Below the pieces are notes generated by a model. It searched no databases, was not told where the DNA came from, and worked only from the letters and a program-made list of their open reading frames with translations. Position numbers and translations under genes: made by a program. A DNA stretch of 64,000 nt from Anaerolineae bacterium (GTDB lineage: Bacteria > Chloroflexota > Anaerolineae > Promineifilales > Promineifilaceae), in NCBI GenBank assembly GCA_023382655.1, contig JAHDWK010000004.1, positions 24,438-88,437 of the forward strand. The letters are read 5' to 3'. Numbering within the stretch: position 1 is the stretch's first letter; each line of letters begins with the position of its first letter. Positions 27,693 to 35,840 of this stretch are shown piece by piece.

Positions 27693-27729
27693 CGCAGTGC
27701 ATCGTGCGTATTACGCACGATGCACTGCG
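27693..27729. repeat. Perfect 18-bp inverted repeat (hairpin) between rhodanese and DUF302 genes
   Basis: CGCAGTGCATCGTGCGTA is followed after one base by its exact complement. The hairpin begins 2 bases after the rhodanese stop and ends 4 bases before the GAGGAG ribosome-binding site of the next gene. With no T-run it is not a standard terminator. It may instead pace transcription or stabilise the upstream message. Confidence 0.92.
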
Positions 27730-27741
27730 AGGAGTAAAAAA

Positions 27742-28137
27742 ATGACCACATTAGGCATGAATGTCTATCTGCAAACCGACTACGACACGGCCGTTGAGCG
27801 CGTCACGACCGAACTCCAGAAAGAAGGTTTTGGTGTCCTCACTGAAATTGACGTGCAGGCCACGCTGAAGAAAAAACTGGACGTGGATTTTCGGCCGTAC
27901 AAAATTTTGGGCGCGTGTAACCCGCCGCTGGCGCACAAGGCGCTGTCGGCCGCGCCGGAGGTGGGGCTGCTGTTGCCCTGTAATGTCACTGTGGCGCAGG
28001 AGGCGGACGGCCGTGTCCTGGTCAGCCTGATTGACCCCGAAATCATGCTCGGCGTAGTAGACAACCCCACCCTGACTGAGGTCGCCTGCGACGCCAAAGA
28101 ACGGTTGCAGCGTGTGGCGGCGGCGCTGGCTGATTAG
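27742..28137 (+). CDS. DUF302 domain protein
   Basis: About 131 residues from the ATG at 27742, preceded by GAGGAG. The longer frame from 27688 reads through the palindrome and is rejected. The DUF302 signature is clear: YDTAVERVTTELQKEGFGVLTEIDVQATLKKKL, then YKILGACNPPLAHKALSAAPEVGLLLPCNV. The family is cytoplasmic, of unknown biochemical function and often lies near sulfur-transfer or metal-stress genes. Its TAG stop is immediately followed by an AGAGAT repeat phrase. Confidence 0.88.
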   Translation: MTTLGMNVYLQTDYDTAVERVTTELQKEGFGVLTEIDVQATLKKKLDVDFRPYKILGACNPPLAHKALSAAPEVGLLLPCNVTVAQEADGRVLVSLIDPEIMLGVVDNPTLTEVACDAKERLQRVAAALAD

Positions 28138-28204
28138 AGATGAAGAGATTGGGAGATTCGTTTCCCATTGCTTCACCCGGACAAGTCACAACCAAAGAGG
28201 CTTC

Positions 28205-28263
28205 ATCAAAGATTGCGCAGATTACGCAGATAAAAAATCGGTGTAATCTGTGCAATCTTTGAT
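28205..28263. repeat. GATTACGCAGATT-type hairpin
   Basis: ATCAAAGATTGCGCAGATTA and continuation face GTGTAATCTGTGCAATCTTT (imperfect arms of about 23 bases). It lies between the converging DUF302 and EEP genes, where it could act as a bidirectional terminator. Confidence 0.8.
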
Positions 28264-28287
28264 ATTTTCCTTGTTCGTTCACTGGAT

Positions 28288-29268
28288 TCAATTGCGCGTA
28301 TCGGGAAAGCTGAAAATAGCCAAAATCGGCTGATGGTCTGAACCACCACTGTCGTCAATCACGTAGACGCCGTTCGCCCTTAAATTCCCCCGATAGAAAA
28401 TGTAGTCAATATGCTGCAAATTCCGGTCTGGGGATGCGCCCGGCAGTGACAGGTTGGGGCGGCTGTGGGCCGCATTTGCCAGCGTTTCCGCCAACATTCG
28501 GTAAGAACTGGAACTCTCCTTGCTGTTACAATCACAACCGACAATGACCGTTCCCTCTTGTTCAGCCAGCGCCGCCAACAAAATTTCTGCCTGCCGGTTT
28601 TGCCGCCGGGTGCGTTCGCCGATGGCCTGCGGAATTTGCCGCAGCGGTACCCACCGTAAGCCATAAGCACGCAGATGCACGGCCGTAAACACCACCCGCT
28701 CCCCATCCACCTCTACCGTCACCATCGTCGCCGGGCGGTCATCTCCCAGGTCAACAATCTGTTGGTCGAGGAAGGGATAGCGGCTGAACACGGCCGTTGT
28801 GCCATACTCATGGCGTATGCCCATCAGTGAATACGGGTATTCGGTGGCCAACCGTTCCTGCAACTCCGCCATCATGCGCGGTTGTACCTCCTGCAAGGCC
28901 ACCAGATCAGGCGCATACGTTTGAATGACCCTCGTCACACCATCTGCGCTCTGATTACTGAACAAGATGTTGTAGCTCATCACCCGCAGCACGGCCGTAC
29001 CGATTTCCCCCCTCTCCGGTAACAGATACGGCCGGTATAACCAGACAAAAATAAACAGCGGCAGCCCGGCCATGATCGCCAGCCGCCACCGCTGTTTGAC
29101 CAGGAAAATGACAAACAACACCAGCGCGGGCACAAACAGGTACGGCACGATCCGGTTCACCATCACCAACCACCAGAAGCGGTCAGCCGTGAACAGCCAC
29201 AGCCCAAACCAGAACACCATCAAAGCCAGATACACGGCCGTGACCACCTCCCATCGTCTCTCATTCAT
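28288..29268 (-). CDS. Membrane-anchored endonuclease/exonuclease/phosphatase (EEP) family protein
   Basis: Three N-terminal membrane helices (about 10-27, 37-57, 63-80) are followed by an EEP catalytic domain: VMSYNILFSN, VALQEVQ (metal-binding Glu), TAVHLRAYG, VIVGCDCNSKESSSSY (in place of GDFN), HIDYIFYRG and the final GSDHQPIL His. The helices place the active site near the membrane, probably outside, so a phospholipid or phosphate-ester substrate is more likely than DNA. It diverges from sbcC, with starts 75 bases apart. Confidence 0.85.
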   Translation of the reverse strand: MNERRWEVVTAVYLALMVFWFGLWLFTADRFWWLVMVNRIVPYLFVPALVLFVIFLVKQRWRLAIMAGLPLFIFVWLYRPYLLPERGEIGTAVLRVMSYNILFSNQSADGVTRVIQTYAPDLVALQEVQPRMMAELQERLATEYPYSLMGIRHEYGTTAVFSRYPFLDQQIVDLGDDRPATMVTVEVDGERVVFTAVHLRAYGLRWVPLRQIPQAIGERTRRQNRQAEILLAALAEQEGTVIVGCDCNSKESSSSYRMLAETLANAAHSRPNLSLPGASPDRNLQHIDYIFYRGNLRANGVYVIDDSGGSDHQPILAIFSFPDTRN

Positions 29269-29342
29269 TCGTTTCCAACCCTCACTTCCGGTAAAATCCC
29301 CTGACTATTTGCTGCTCACTGTTCACTGCTTACTGATTTTCC

Positions 29343-32324
29343 ATGATTCCACTTAAACTCGAACTAACCAACTTCCTCTCCTACCGGGACACGGCCGTAC
29401 TCAACTTCGACCACATCCACCTGGCCTGTATCGCTGGGGCCAACGGCGCGGGCAAATCCAGCCTGCTCGATGGCATCACCTGGGCCTTATTTGGCCGCAG
29501 CCGCAGCAAACTGGACGACGACATGGTCAATAAGTGGGCGGCGGCCAACAAACAGCCTGCCGAAGTATGTTTCATCTTTGCCCTGGAAAACAGCGTCTAC
29601 CGCGTCACCCGCCGCAAACCACACGGCAAAACGACCACCCTCGACCTGGACATCCGCGCCGATGAAGATGCCTGGAAGACCCTGACCCAAAGCAAAATCC
29701 GCGAAACCCAGGCCGAAATTGAAAAGCTGCTGCGTATGAATTACGACACCTTCATCAACGCCAGCTTTTTACTACAAGGCAAGGCCGACGAATTCACCAC
29801 CAAAACGCCCAACAAACGCAAAGAAATCCTGGCCGAACTGCTGGGCCTGGGTGAGTGGGATGTGTACAAAGAAGCGGCTACCGAACGGCGCAAACAGGCC
29901 GAAGGGCAGTTGGCGCTGTTGGATGGCACTCTAGCCGAAATTGAAAATGAACTGGGCGAAGAAGAAACACGGCAGGCGGCTCTAACGGCCGTGCAAGAGA
30001 GCCACGCCGCCATCGCCGCCCGGCTGGCCGACAAACAGACGCTCCTCGACCAGCTTCGCCGCACCGAAGCGGCCATCGCCCAACAGAAAAAGAATATCGA
30101 AAACCTGAAAAACAACCTGGCCCGCGCCGAACGCAGCCTGGCCGACCTGCACAAAGCGCAGCAGCGGCAGCAGGCAGAACGGGAAAGTTACACGGCCGTA
30201 CTCGCCCAAACCGCCACCATCACCACCGCCTACGCCGCCTGGCAGGTTGCCGACCAGCAGGTGCAGGCGTGGCAAAACAAAGCCGACGAATACAACCGGC
30301 TGTTGCAGGCCCGACGGCCATATGAATTGACCATCGCCCAGGAAAAAAGCCGCCTGGAACAACGCCAACGTGAACTGCAAAATCAGCAAACGGCCGTGGA
30401 AAAAGCAGCTGACGAAAAAGTAGAAGTAGCCGCGCAACTGGCGGCGGCGCAGGGGGAATTAACGGCCGTGCAAGAAAACCTGACGGCCGTTGCCGCCCAG
30501 GAAGAGCAGTGGCAGACCCTCCGCGCCGAATTGAGCCAACTGGAAGCGCAGCGCCAATCCCACCAACGTGAACTGGCGCAGCTACAAAACCGCGCCGCCC
30601 AGATTGACAAAATGCGCACCGAACAAAGCACCGTCACCCAAAATCTGGCAGCAGCGGAAAAGGAATTGACGGCCGTCACCGCCGAAATCGCGGCGCTGGC
30701 CGAAACACATCAAAAACATTCCCTGTTCCTGGCCGAGAAAAACAACCTGGAAACCGACCAGCCCCGCCTGCGCGACCTGTTCAAACAAAAGCGCGAACGT
30801 TTCGGCCAGCTAGAAGTGCAAACCGAGGGCGCTTGCCCCCTCTGCGGCCAGCCCCTTTCCGCAGAGCATCGCCAGAGTGTGCTGGCCGAACTGAACGGCG
30901 AATTGCAGGAGATGGAAGCGCAGGGCAAGGCCAACAAGGAGCGCATCGAGGTATTGGCCGCGGAAGTGGCCGCACTGGATACCCGCATCAAACAGTCGCC
31001 CAAACTGGCACAACAGCAGCAAACCCAACAAGACCGCAAAGCCCGCGCCCAGGCCCGTCTGGAGGAAATCGCCACTGCCCTGGCCGAATGGGAAGCCGAC
31101 GGTGTGGGGCAACTGGCAGCTTTACAAACGGCCGTCGCCGACACCACCGCCCTGGATACCCTTAAAAAAGAAGCGGCGGCATTGGAAACGGCCGTGCGCC
31201 AAAAAGCCACGCTGGACAAAAAACGGCAGGACACAGAACGCCTCATTGCCAATCAGCAGGCGCGGCTGGCCGAAATTGAGCGCCTGACCGCCCAATGGCA
31301 GCAAGCCGGGCAGGCCGAATTGGCGCAGGTAGCCCAGCGCTTGGCCGCCGCCGATTTTGACGCCGCCGCGCAGCAGGCGTTGGCCGAATTGGATGTACAG
31401 GTGACGGCCGTTGCTTATGACCCCGCCACCCACGCCGCCGCCCGCGCCGCCCGCGATGCCCAGGCCGACGCCCCGGAAAAGCAGCAGCAGTTGGCGCAGG
31501 CCCAGGCCGCCGTCGCCCCTCTGGAAGCGGCGCTGGCCGAATTGACCGCGCAAATAGCCAATCAGCAACAAACGGTGGCCGATTTTCAGCAGCAGGTGGA
31601 CACGGCCGTGAGCGAACTGGAAACCCTCACCGCCGACGGTGCTGACTTGCGCCGCGTGGAAGATGAAGTGTTCCGGCTGCGCGAAGAAGAGAATGAGGCC
31701 AACCGCCAGGTGGGGATCGCCCAAAACCGGCTGGCGGTGCTGGCCGACCAGCGCGACCGCCGCACCCGTCTCACCGCCGACCGGGTGACGCAGACGGAAC
31801 AGATTCAGCGTTGGAAAACGCTGGAAAAAGCGTTTGGCCGCGAGGGGGTGCCGGCGCTGCTGATCGAGCAGGCCATCCCGGCCATTGAAGAACACGCCAA
31901 TGATCTGCTGGAAAGGCTGACCGGCGGTGAAATGCGTGTCAGCTTCCCCACGCAGCGCGAGAATAAGAGTAACCAGGTGCTGCGGGAGACGCTGGATATT
32001 CGCATTCAGGACAATGCCGGGGAACGGCCGTATGACAATTTCAGCGGCGGCGAACAGTTCCGGGTCAACTTTGCCATCCGGCTGGCGCTCTCCCAACTGC
32101 TGGCCAAACGGGCCGGGGCGCGGCTGCAAACGCTGGTCATTGATGAGGGCTTCGGCAGCCAGGACCCCCAGGGCCGCCAACGGCTCATCGAGGCGATCAA
32201 CACCATCCAGAACGACTTCCGGGTCATCCTGGTGATCACCCACATTGATGAACTACGTGACGCTTTCCCCACGCGGATCCAGGTAGAGAAACGGCCGTCT
32301 GGTTCCGTGATTGAGGTGATTTAG
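29343..32324 (+). CDS. sbcC: SbcC-like SMC-family ATPase (exonuclease subunit)
   Basis: A 993-residue SMC-type ATPase: Walker A GANGAGKSS (32-40), Q-loop region LLQGKADEF, two long coiled-coil arms rich in Ala, Glu and Gln, and a zinc hook CPLC at Cys498/Cys501. The distal half ends in the signature FSGGEQFRVNFAIRLALS and Walker B LVIDEGFGSQD, then the D-loop and ITHIDEL switch. SbcC works with the nuclease SbcD to process hairpins and DNA ends; no sbcD is seen here. It holds about a dozen ACGGCCGT octamers, which give repeated T-A-V tripeptides in the coiled coil. Confidence 0.92.
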   Translation: MIPLKLELTNFLSYRDTAVLNFDHIHLACIAGANGAGKSSLLDGITWALFGRSRSKLDDDMVNKWAAANKQPAEVCFIFALENSVYRVTRRKPHGKTTTLDLDIRADEDAWKTLTQSKIRETQAEIEKLLRMNYDTFINASFLLQGKADEFTTKTPNKRKEILAELLGLGEWDVYKEAATERRKQAEGQLALLDGTLAEIENELGEEETRQAALTAVQESHAAIAARLADKQTLLDQLRRTEAAIAQQKKNIENLKNNLARAERSLADLHKAQQRQQAERESYTAVLAQTATITTAYAAWQVADQQVQAWQNKADEYNRLLQARRPYELTIAQEKSRLEQRQRELQNQQTAVEKAADEKVEVAAQLAAAQGELTAVQENLTAVAAQEEQWQTLRAELSQLEAQRQSHQRELAQLQNRAAQIDKMRTEQSTVTQNLAAAEKELTAVTAEIAALAETHQKHSLFLAEKNNLETDQPRLRDLFKQKRERFGQLEVQTEGACPLCGQPLSAEHRQSVLAELNGELQEMEAQGKANKERIEVLAAEVAALDTRIKQSPKLAQQQQTQQDRKARAQARLEEIATALAEWEADGVGQLAALQTAVADTTALDTLKKEAAALETAVRQKATLDKKRQDTERLIANQQARLAEIERLTAQWQQAGQAELAQVAQRLAAADFDAAAQQALAELDVQVTAVAYDPATHAAARAARDAQADAPEKQQQLAQAQAAVAPLEAALAELTAQIANQQQTVADFQQQVDTAVSELETLTADGADLRRVEDEVFRLREEENEANRQVGIAQNRLAVLADQRDRRTRLTADRVTQTEQIQRWKTLEKAFGREGVPALLIEQAIPAIEEHANDLLERLTGGEMRVSFPTQRENKSNQVLRETLDIRIQDNAGERPYDNFSGGEQFRVNFAIRLALSQLLAKRAGARLQTLVIDEGFGSQDPQGRQRLIEAINTIQNDFRVILVITHIDELRDAFPTRIQVEKRPSGSVIEVI

Positions 32325-32368
32325 AGGGGAGATTGTGCATTTCTCCCACTCTGTTTTACACTTGGGAT

Positions 32369-32773
32369 ATGACTGTCCGGCAAATGACCTCACGAGAATA
32401 CCATGCGCAGCGCGAAGCAGAACGGTGGCAGCAGCGTGAAACGTTGCGGCTGGAAATGTTGAGCTGGGTGCGCCAGGCAATCGGCCGACTGGCGCCTGGT
32501 TTTCCGACAATTCAGGCAGTCTATCTTTTTGGCTCGGTCGTCCAGTCCGGCCGTTTTACCTCCCATTCAGATATTGACGTGGCCATTTGCAGTGAGCGAG
32601 TGGGGGATTGGCTGGCAGCGGAGAGTGCGTTTTGGCGGCAGCTAGAGGAGGCGGTACAGTGGATGGTGGATTTACGGCCGTATGAACCCCCCATCACTCA
32701 CGCCATTGCCGACTATGGAGAATGTGTCTATGCGCGAGAAAGCGATCATCCTGGAACGAACTGTTCAAAATGA
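32369..32773 (+). CDS. Minimal nucleotidyltransferase (MNT), antitoxin of an MNT/HEPN pair
   Basis: About 134 residues from the ATG at 32369. It carries the nucleotidyltransferase signature GSVVQSGRFTSHSDIDV, in which the two Asp of S-D-x-D bind metal. In type VII toxin-antitoxin systems such an MNT adenylylates its HEPN partner and silences it. It overlaps the HEPN gene by 44 bases, supporting a shared function. The long N-terminal helix region before the motif is unusual for the shortest MNTs. Confidence 0.8.
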   Translation: MTVRQMTSREYHAQREAERWQQRETLRLEMLSWVRQAIGRLAPGFPTIQAVYLFGSVVQSGRFTSHSDIDVAICSERVGDWLAAESAFWRQLEEAVQWMVDLRPYEPPITHAIADYGECVYARESDHPGTNCSK

Positions 32774-33197
32774 CCTGGCCACAATTGCCGAAATCTATGC
32801 CAGGATCGAGGTCATTCAGCCAGACGCGAACGCGAGCGAAGAAGCGTTAATCGTCCTGGCTTATCATTTGCATGCACTCTACAATGCGTTTGAAAACATC
32901 TTTTTGCAGATCGCCGCCGCGTTTGAGAACAACATAGATGAACAATCCGGCTGGCATAGCCAACTACTCCAACGGATGACCCTGGATTTAATGCCAATCC
33001 GCCCCGCCGTGATTGACCAGGAGGCGTATGATCCATTGGACGAACTGCGCCGCTTTCGCCACCTGTTTCGTCATAGCTATCACATCAGGCTAGACGCCAA
33101 CCGCCTGCAACTGGTACAAGCCAAAGCATTAGCCTTGCAAACAATCTGCTTGAAACAAATACAATCTTTCTTGAACTTCGTGCGCTCCCTACAGTGA
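32730..33197 (+). CDS. HEPN-domain protein (HepT-like toxin)
   Basis: About 155 residues from the ATG at 32730, in a frame that overlaps the MNT gene. It is all-helical with the HEPN RNase motif R-x4-H inside LRRFRHLFRHSYH, preceded by YDPLDE. An insert between the second and third helices makes it longer than the minimal HepT. It probably cleaves RNA when released by its MNT partner. The pair follows sbcC directly. Confidence 0.78.
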   Translation: MREKAIILERTVQNDLATIAEIYARIEVIQPDANASEEALIVLAYHLHALYNAFENIFLQIAAAFENNIDEQSGWHSQLLQRMTLDLMPIRPAVIDQEAYDPLDELRRFRHLFRHSYHIRLDANRLQLVQAKALALQTICLKQIQSFLNFVRSLQ

Positions 33198-33211
33198 AGG
33201 TTTACGACTGA

Positions 33212-34147
33212 TTACTCCCCAATGCCAGAAGCTGTTAACCGGTTCAATAAGATGTCTAGTTCTGCCTGGTAGACGCCGGTGACGCCCAACGGCCGTGCCA
33301 CCCGATCATGGCAATCCGATCCCCCCGTCATTATCAGGCTGTGTCGCCCCGCCCACTGCGCCATCAAGGTTTCGTGTTCTGGCGTATGCCCCGGATAATG
33401 CACTTCCAGCCCGTCCAACCCTAACACGTTATCGTCTAAAAATTCGGGCAGCAGCCGCTCCACCGTTTCAATCGGCGGCAGCACTTCGTTGTACAGGCTC
33501 TCGCCGGGGTAGGAACCGGCGGCGGGGTGGGCAAAGACGCGCACCAACTGCGGGTGAGCGTGCAGCAGCGGCGTCAACTGCGCCGGTTCAATGCCGGAGG
33601 GCACATGGGCCGGACTGTCGTTGCCGATGAGTTGGTTGACCTGTCCCTTGTCCAGCCCGTGATTTTCGCTCAGCGCCAGGGCAAAGTGGCGGCGAGTGAC
33701 GTTGGGAGCCAGCGCTTCGATTTCTTCGGCAGTCAACGGCCGTTGCAGCAAAGGCGTCGTTCCCTCTGGCCCAAAAATCTTGTTGATGGCGGCGACACGG
33801 GTGCGCACCAATCCACCGCCCCGCCCCTGGCTGAAAATCTCCGTCGCCATCTGGCGGAAAGCGGCATCATCCAGCAGCGCATAAGGGATATAGAGCAGAT
33901 AGTGTAGAGTGCCGGTGAAATACGGCCGTCTAAACCGCAACGACACCTCCACCCCCGGCACCACGCGAATCCCTGCCTCTAACCCCGCCGCTAACGCCTC
34001 ATCCAGCCCCGCCAGCGTATCATGATCCGTCACCCCCACCGCCTGCAACCCTAAATCGGCCGCCGCTCGCACCAATTCCGTCGGCGTATACTCCCCATCG
34101 GAAGCGGTCGTATGATTGTGTAAATCCGCAACAAATTGTCTGGTCAT
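33212..34147 (-). CDS. PHP-domain metal-dependent phosphoesterase
   Basis: A 311-residue PHP protein starting at the ATG at 34147, with AGGA upstream (a TTG lies one codon earlier). Metal-binding motifs are visible: DLHNHTTASDGEY, VTDHDTLAG, PGVEVS and GSDCHD near the C-terminus. An unusually long middle (helical, 100-200) includes INKIFGPEGTTPLL. Relatives hydrolyse nucleoside bisphosphates or act on RNA ends; the exact substrate is unknown. Confidence 0.85.
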   Translation of the reverse strand: MTRQFVADLHNHTTASDGEYTPTELVRAAADLGLQAVGVTDHDTLAGLDEALAAGLEAGIRVVPGVEVSLRFRRPYFTGTLHYLLYIPYALLDDAAFRQMATEIFSQGRGGGLVRTRVAAINKIFGPEGTTPLLQRPLTAEEIEALAPNVTRRHFALALSENHGLDKGQVNQLIGNDSPAHVPSGIEPAQLTPLLHAHPQLVRVFAHPAAGSYPGESLYNEVLPPIETVERLLPEFLDDNVLGLDGLEVHYPGHTPEHETLMAQWAGRHSLIMTGGSDCHDRVARPLGVTGVYQAELDILLNRLTASGIGE

Positions 34148-34165
34148 CAATGGTTCCTTTGCTGA

Positions 34166-34234
34166 GTGGATATTGAGATATTGAGATATTGGGATATTGG
34201 AGACCCGTCAATATCCCAATATCCTGATATCCCC
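34166..34234. repeat. ATATTGAG/ATATCCCA hairpin
   Basis: Tandem GATATTGAGATATTG words face CAATATCCCAATATCC. The repeat lies 19 bases before the PHP start. The same gap also contains a second, unrelated repeat at 34246-34276. Confidence 0.75.
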
Positions 34235-34245
34235 ATATCAAAAAA

Positions 34246-34276
34246 ACCGATAACCGATTACGGATAACCGATTACG
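34246..34276. repeat. CCGATTA-type tandem repeat
   Basis: Three to four CCGATAA/CCGATTACGG words in tandem abut the end of the hypothetical gene at 34279. They belong to the same GGTAATCGG family as the repeats at 51.7, 54.3, 55.4 and 57.3 kb. Confidence 0.7.
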
Positions 34277-34278
34277 GA

Positions 34279-34641
34279 CTACTGCTCCCCCGCGCGCGTG
34301 GCATCCAACGGCCGTGTCACCGTATGCACATCCTCCCGTTCCGTTTCCGGGGTGGCGTAGTAGAGCGTGGCGATCACTTCGTAGGTATCGGAGGGCACTT
34401 TATCGCGCAGGTGCATGGTCAGTGAAAAGTTGGTGTCCAGCGACTCAATGACATGCAGCGAACTGACCTCCTCGCCCCAGGGATTGCGGATGCTCACTTC
34501 CAGCGACGGCCGTTCGCTAAACGGCGTCAGCGCAAACCCCACCTGCACCCGGCGCTGGTCTTCATACATATACAGCCCTAACTGCTTAATCCGCACCTCA
34601 TGGCGCGGTTTTGGCCCTTCGTCAAAAAACTTAATTTCCAT
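34279..34641 (-). CDS. Hypothetical protein, about 120 residues
   Basis: Start taken at the ATG at 34641 (MEIKFFDEGPKPRHEV) with AAGAAGG upstream. The sequence reads as a compact beta-rich fold (VRIKQLGLYMYEDQRRVQVGFALTPF, then LEVSIRNPWGEEVSSLHVIE and TYEVIATLYYATPETER), possibly an immunoglobulin-like sandwich. No catalytic motif or membrane segment is present. I do not recognise the family. Confidence 0.75.
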   Translation of the reverse strand: MEIKFFDEGPKPRHEVRIKQLGLYMYEDQRRVQVGFALTPFSERPSLEVSIRNPWGEEVSSLHVIESLDTNFSLTMHLRDKVPSDTYEVIATLYYATPETEREDVHTVTRPLDATRAGEQ

Positions 34642-34654
34642 TGCCTTCTTCCAC

Positions 34655-34682
34655 GTAGGGCGATTTTGCAAAATCGCCCTAC
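34655..34682. repeat. 28-bp perfect palindrome
   Basis: GTAGGGCGATTTTGC continues into its exact complement, giving a 28-base palindrome with no loop, between the perM and hypothetical genes. The GGCGATTTT core relates it to the larger repeats at 35782-35840 and 52834-52893. Confidence 0.9.
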
Positions 34683-34691
34683 GGCAAAATT

Positions 34692-35765
34692 TTAGTTTCC
34701 GTCTGGTTCATTTGTAGCTGAGGCTGGCACAGTCTCAGCCTTGTCGGTAACGGCCAGCACCGCCAGCCACCGCGTCTCCGGGAAATGGTCAAGCAACATC
34801 ACGATCATCACCGTCAGCGGCGCGGCTAACAGCACGCCCATAAAGTCAAACATCCAGCCCCAAAAAAAGAGCGCCACAAAGGTCAGCGCAGGCGACAGGC
34901 TAATCTGATTGCCAATAATTTTGGGGGCCAAAATTTGCTCGGCCACCTGGTTGATAATGGTGTACCCAATGGTCAGTACAACGACCACGCTGATGCCGTA
35001 TTGGGCAAACCCCAGGATTAGCGGTGGAATCATGGCAATGATAATGCCAAAATAAGGCACAAAACTCAGGAAAAAGGCCAGCACCGCCCACAAAAGGGCC
35101 GAGTCAATGCCCGTCACCCAGAGCATCACCAAAATACCAGCCGAAGTGAGCAAATTGACTTTGATGCGGGCGACAAAATAGAAGAGAATGCTCTGTCGGA
35201 AGGCGTGAACTTTGGCGACAATCGCGTTTTTCTCTCCCAGACCGCGCCGCAGCCGTGCCGCATAGCCGGATGACTCGGCGATGAGAAAGATGAGCAGCAC
35301 CAGGATAATCACGGCCGTCACCACCATATTGATGCCGATGCTTAATACCTGGGCGGCAATAGTCGTGATGGCGGACACGGCCGTGTTGCCCACCGCACTT
35401 GCCGATTCCCTATTCACGCCCAACTCGGCCAGACTGGCGGAAATATCCGCCACCTGCGCTTGCATATTGGCCGTGTACGTGGGCAGCGTTTGTGCCAGCG
35501 TTTGGAAGGAGGAAAGTACCAGCCAGCCCAGCCCCAGGAAAACGCCCAGCAGCAATAGCGTCATCGTCAGCAGCGCCAGACCAGCCTTCATCCCTTTGCG
35601 CTGCAACCATCGGTACAGTGGGGCGCAGGCCAGCGCCAGCACCAACGCCACCAGCACTGGCCCCACCACCGTTGCCAGCGTCCGCAGCCCCACCGCAATG
35701 ATGATAAACGCCATCAAAATCAGCAGCAGCCGCAAAATAGATGAGTTCTGAATCTCCGATAGCAT
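34692..35765 (-). CDS. AI-2E/PerM family membrane transporter
   Basis: A 357-residue protein with about eight membrane helices in the AI-2E-transporter layout: two N-terminal helix pairs, a helical cytoplasmic or periplasmic segment (TYTANMQAQVADISASLAEL) and C-terminal helices including VPYFGIIIAMIPPLILGF and QVAEQILAPKIIGNQISLSPALTFVALFFWG. The family includes autoinducer exporters and Na+/H+ antiporters. GGAGGC lies before the ATG at 35765. A palindromic repeat separates it from mfd. Confidence 0.9.
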   Translation of the reverse strand: MLSEIQNSSILRLLLILMAFIIIAVGLRTLATVVGPVLVALVLALACAPLYRWLQRKGMKAGLALLTMTLLLLGVFLGLGWLVLSSFQTLAQTLPTYTANMQAQVADISASLAELGVNRESASAVGNTAVSAITTIAAQVLSIGINMVVTAVIILVLLIFLIAESSGYAARLRRGLGEKNAIVAKVHAFRQSILFYFVARIKVNLLTSAGILVMLWVTGIDSALLWAVLAFFLSFVPYFGIIIAMIPPLILGFAQYGISVVVVLTIGYTIINQVAEQILAPKIIGNQISLSPALTFVALFFWGWMFDFMGVLLAAPLTVMIVMLLDHFPETRWLAVLAVTDKAETVPASATNEPDGN

Positions 35766-35781
35766 GTTGCCTCCTGCAAAA

Positions 35782-35840
35782 AAGTTCGTAGTGGGCGATT
35801 TATCGCCTTCTCATGGCACTAAAGTGCCTACTACGAACTT
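35782..35840. repeat. AAGTTCGTAGT...GGCGATTTATCGCC palindrome, copy 1
   Basis: Outer arms AAGTTCGTAGTGGGC and GCCTACTACGAACTT enclose two small hairpins, GGCGATTTATCGCC and GGCACTAAAGTGCC. The mfd stop codon and its last two Ser codons are inside the right arm. A second copy of the family is at 52834-52893. Confidence 0.9.

Noticed and set aside
27693..27729. Classical rho-independent terminator
   Set aside because: The perfect palindrome has no T-run after it and the next gene starts 12 bases later, so read-through is expected.
31122..32243. Open frame of 373 codons on the minus strand across sbcC
   Set aside because: Antisense shadow of the coiled coil and ATPase end of SbcC; glycine-rich and without motif.
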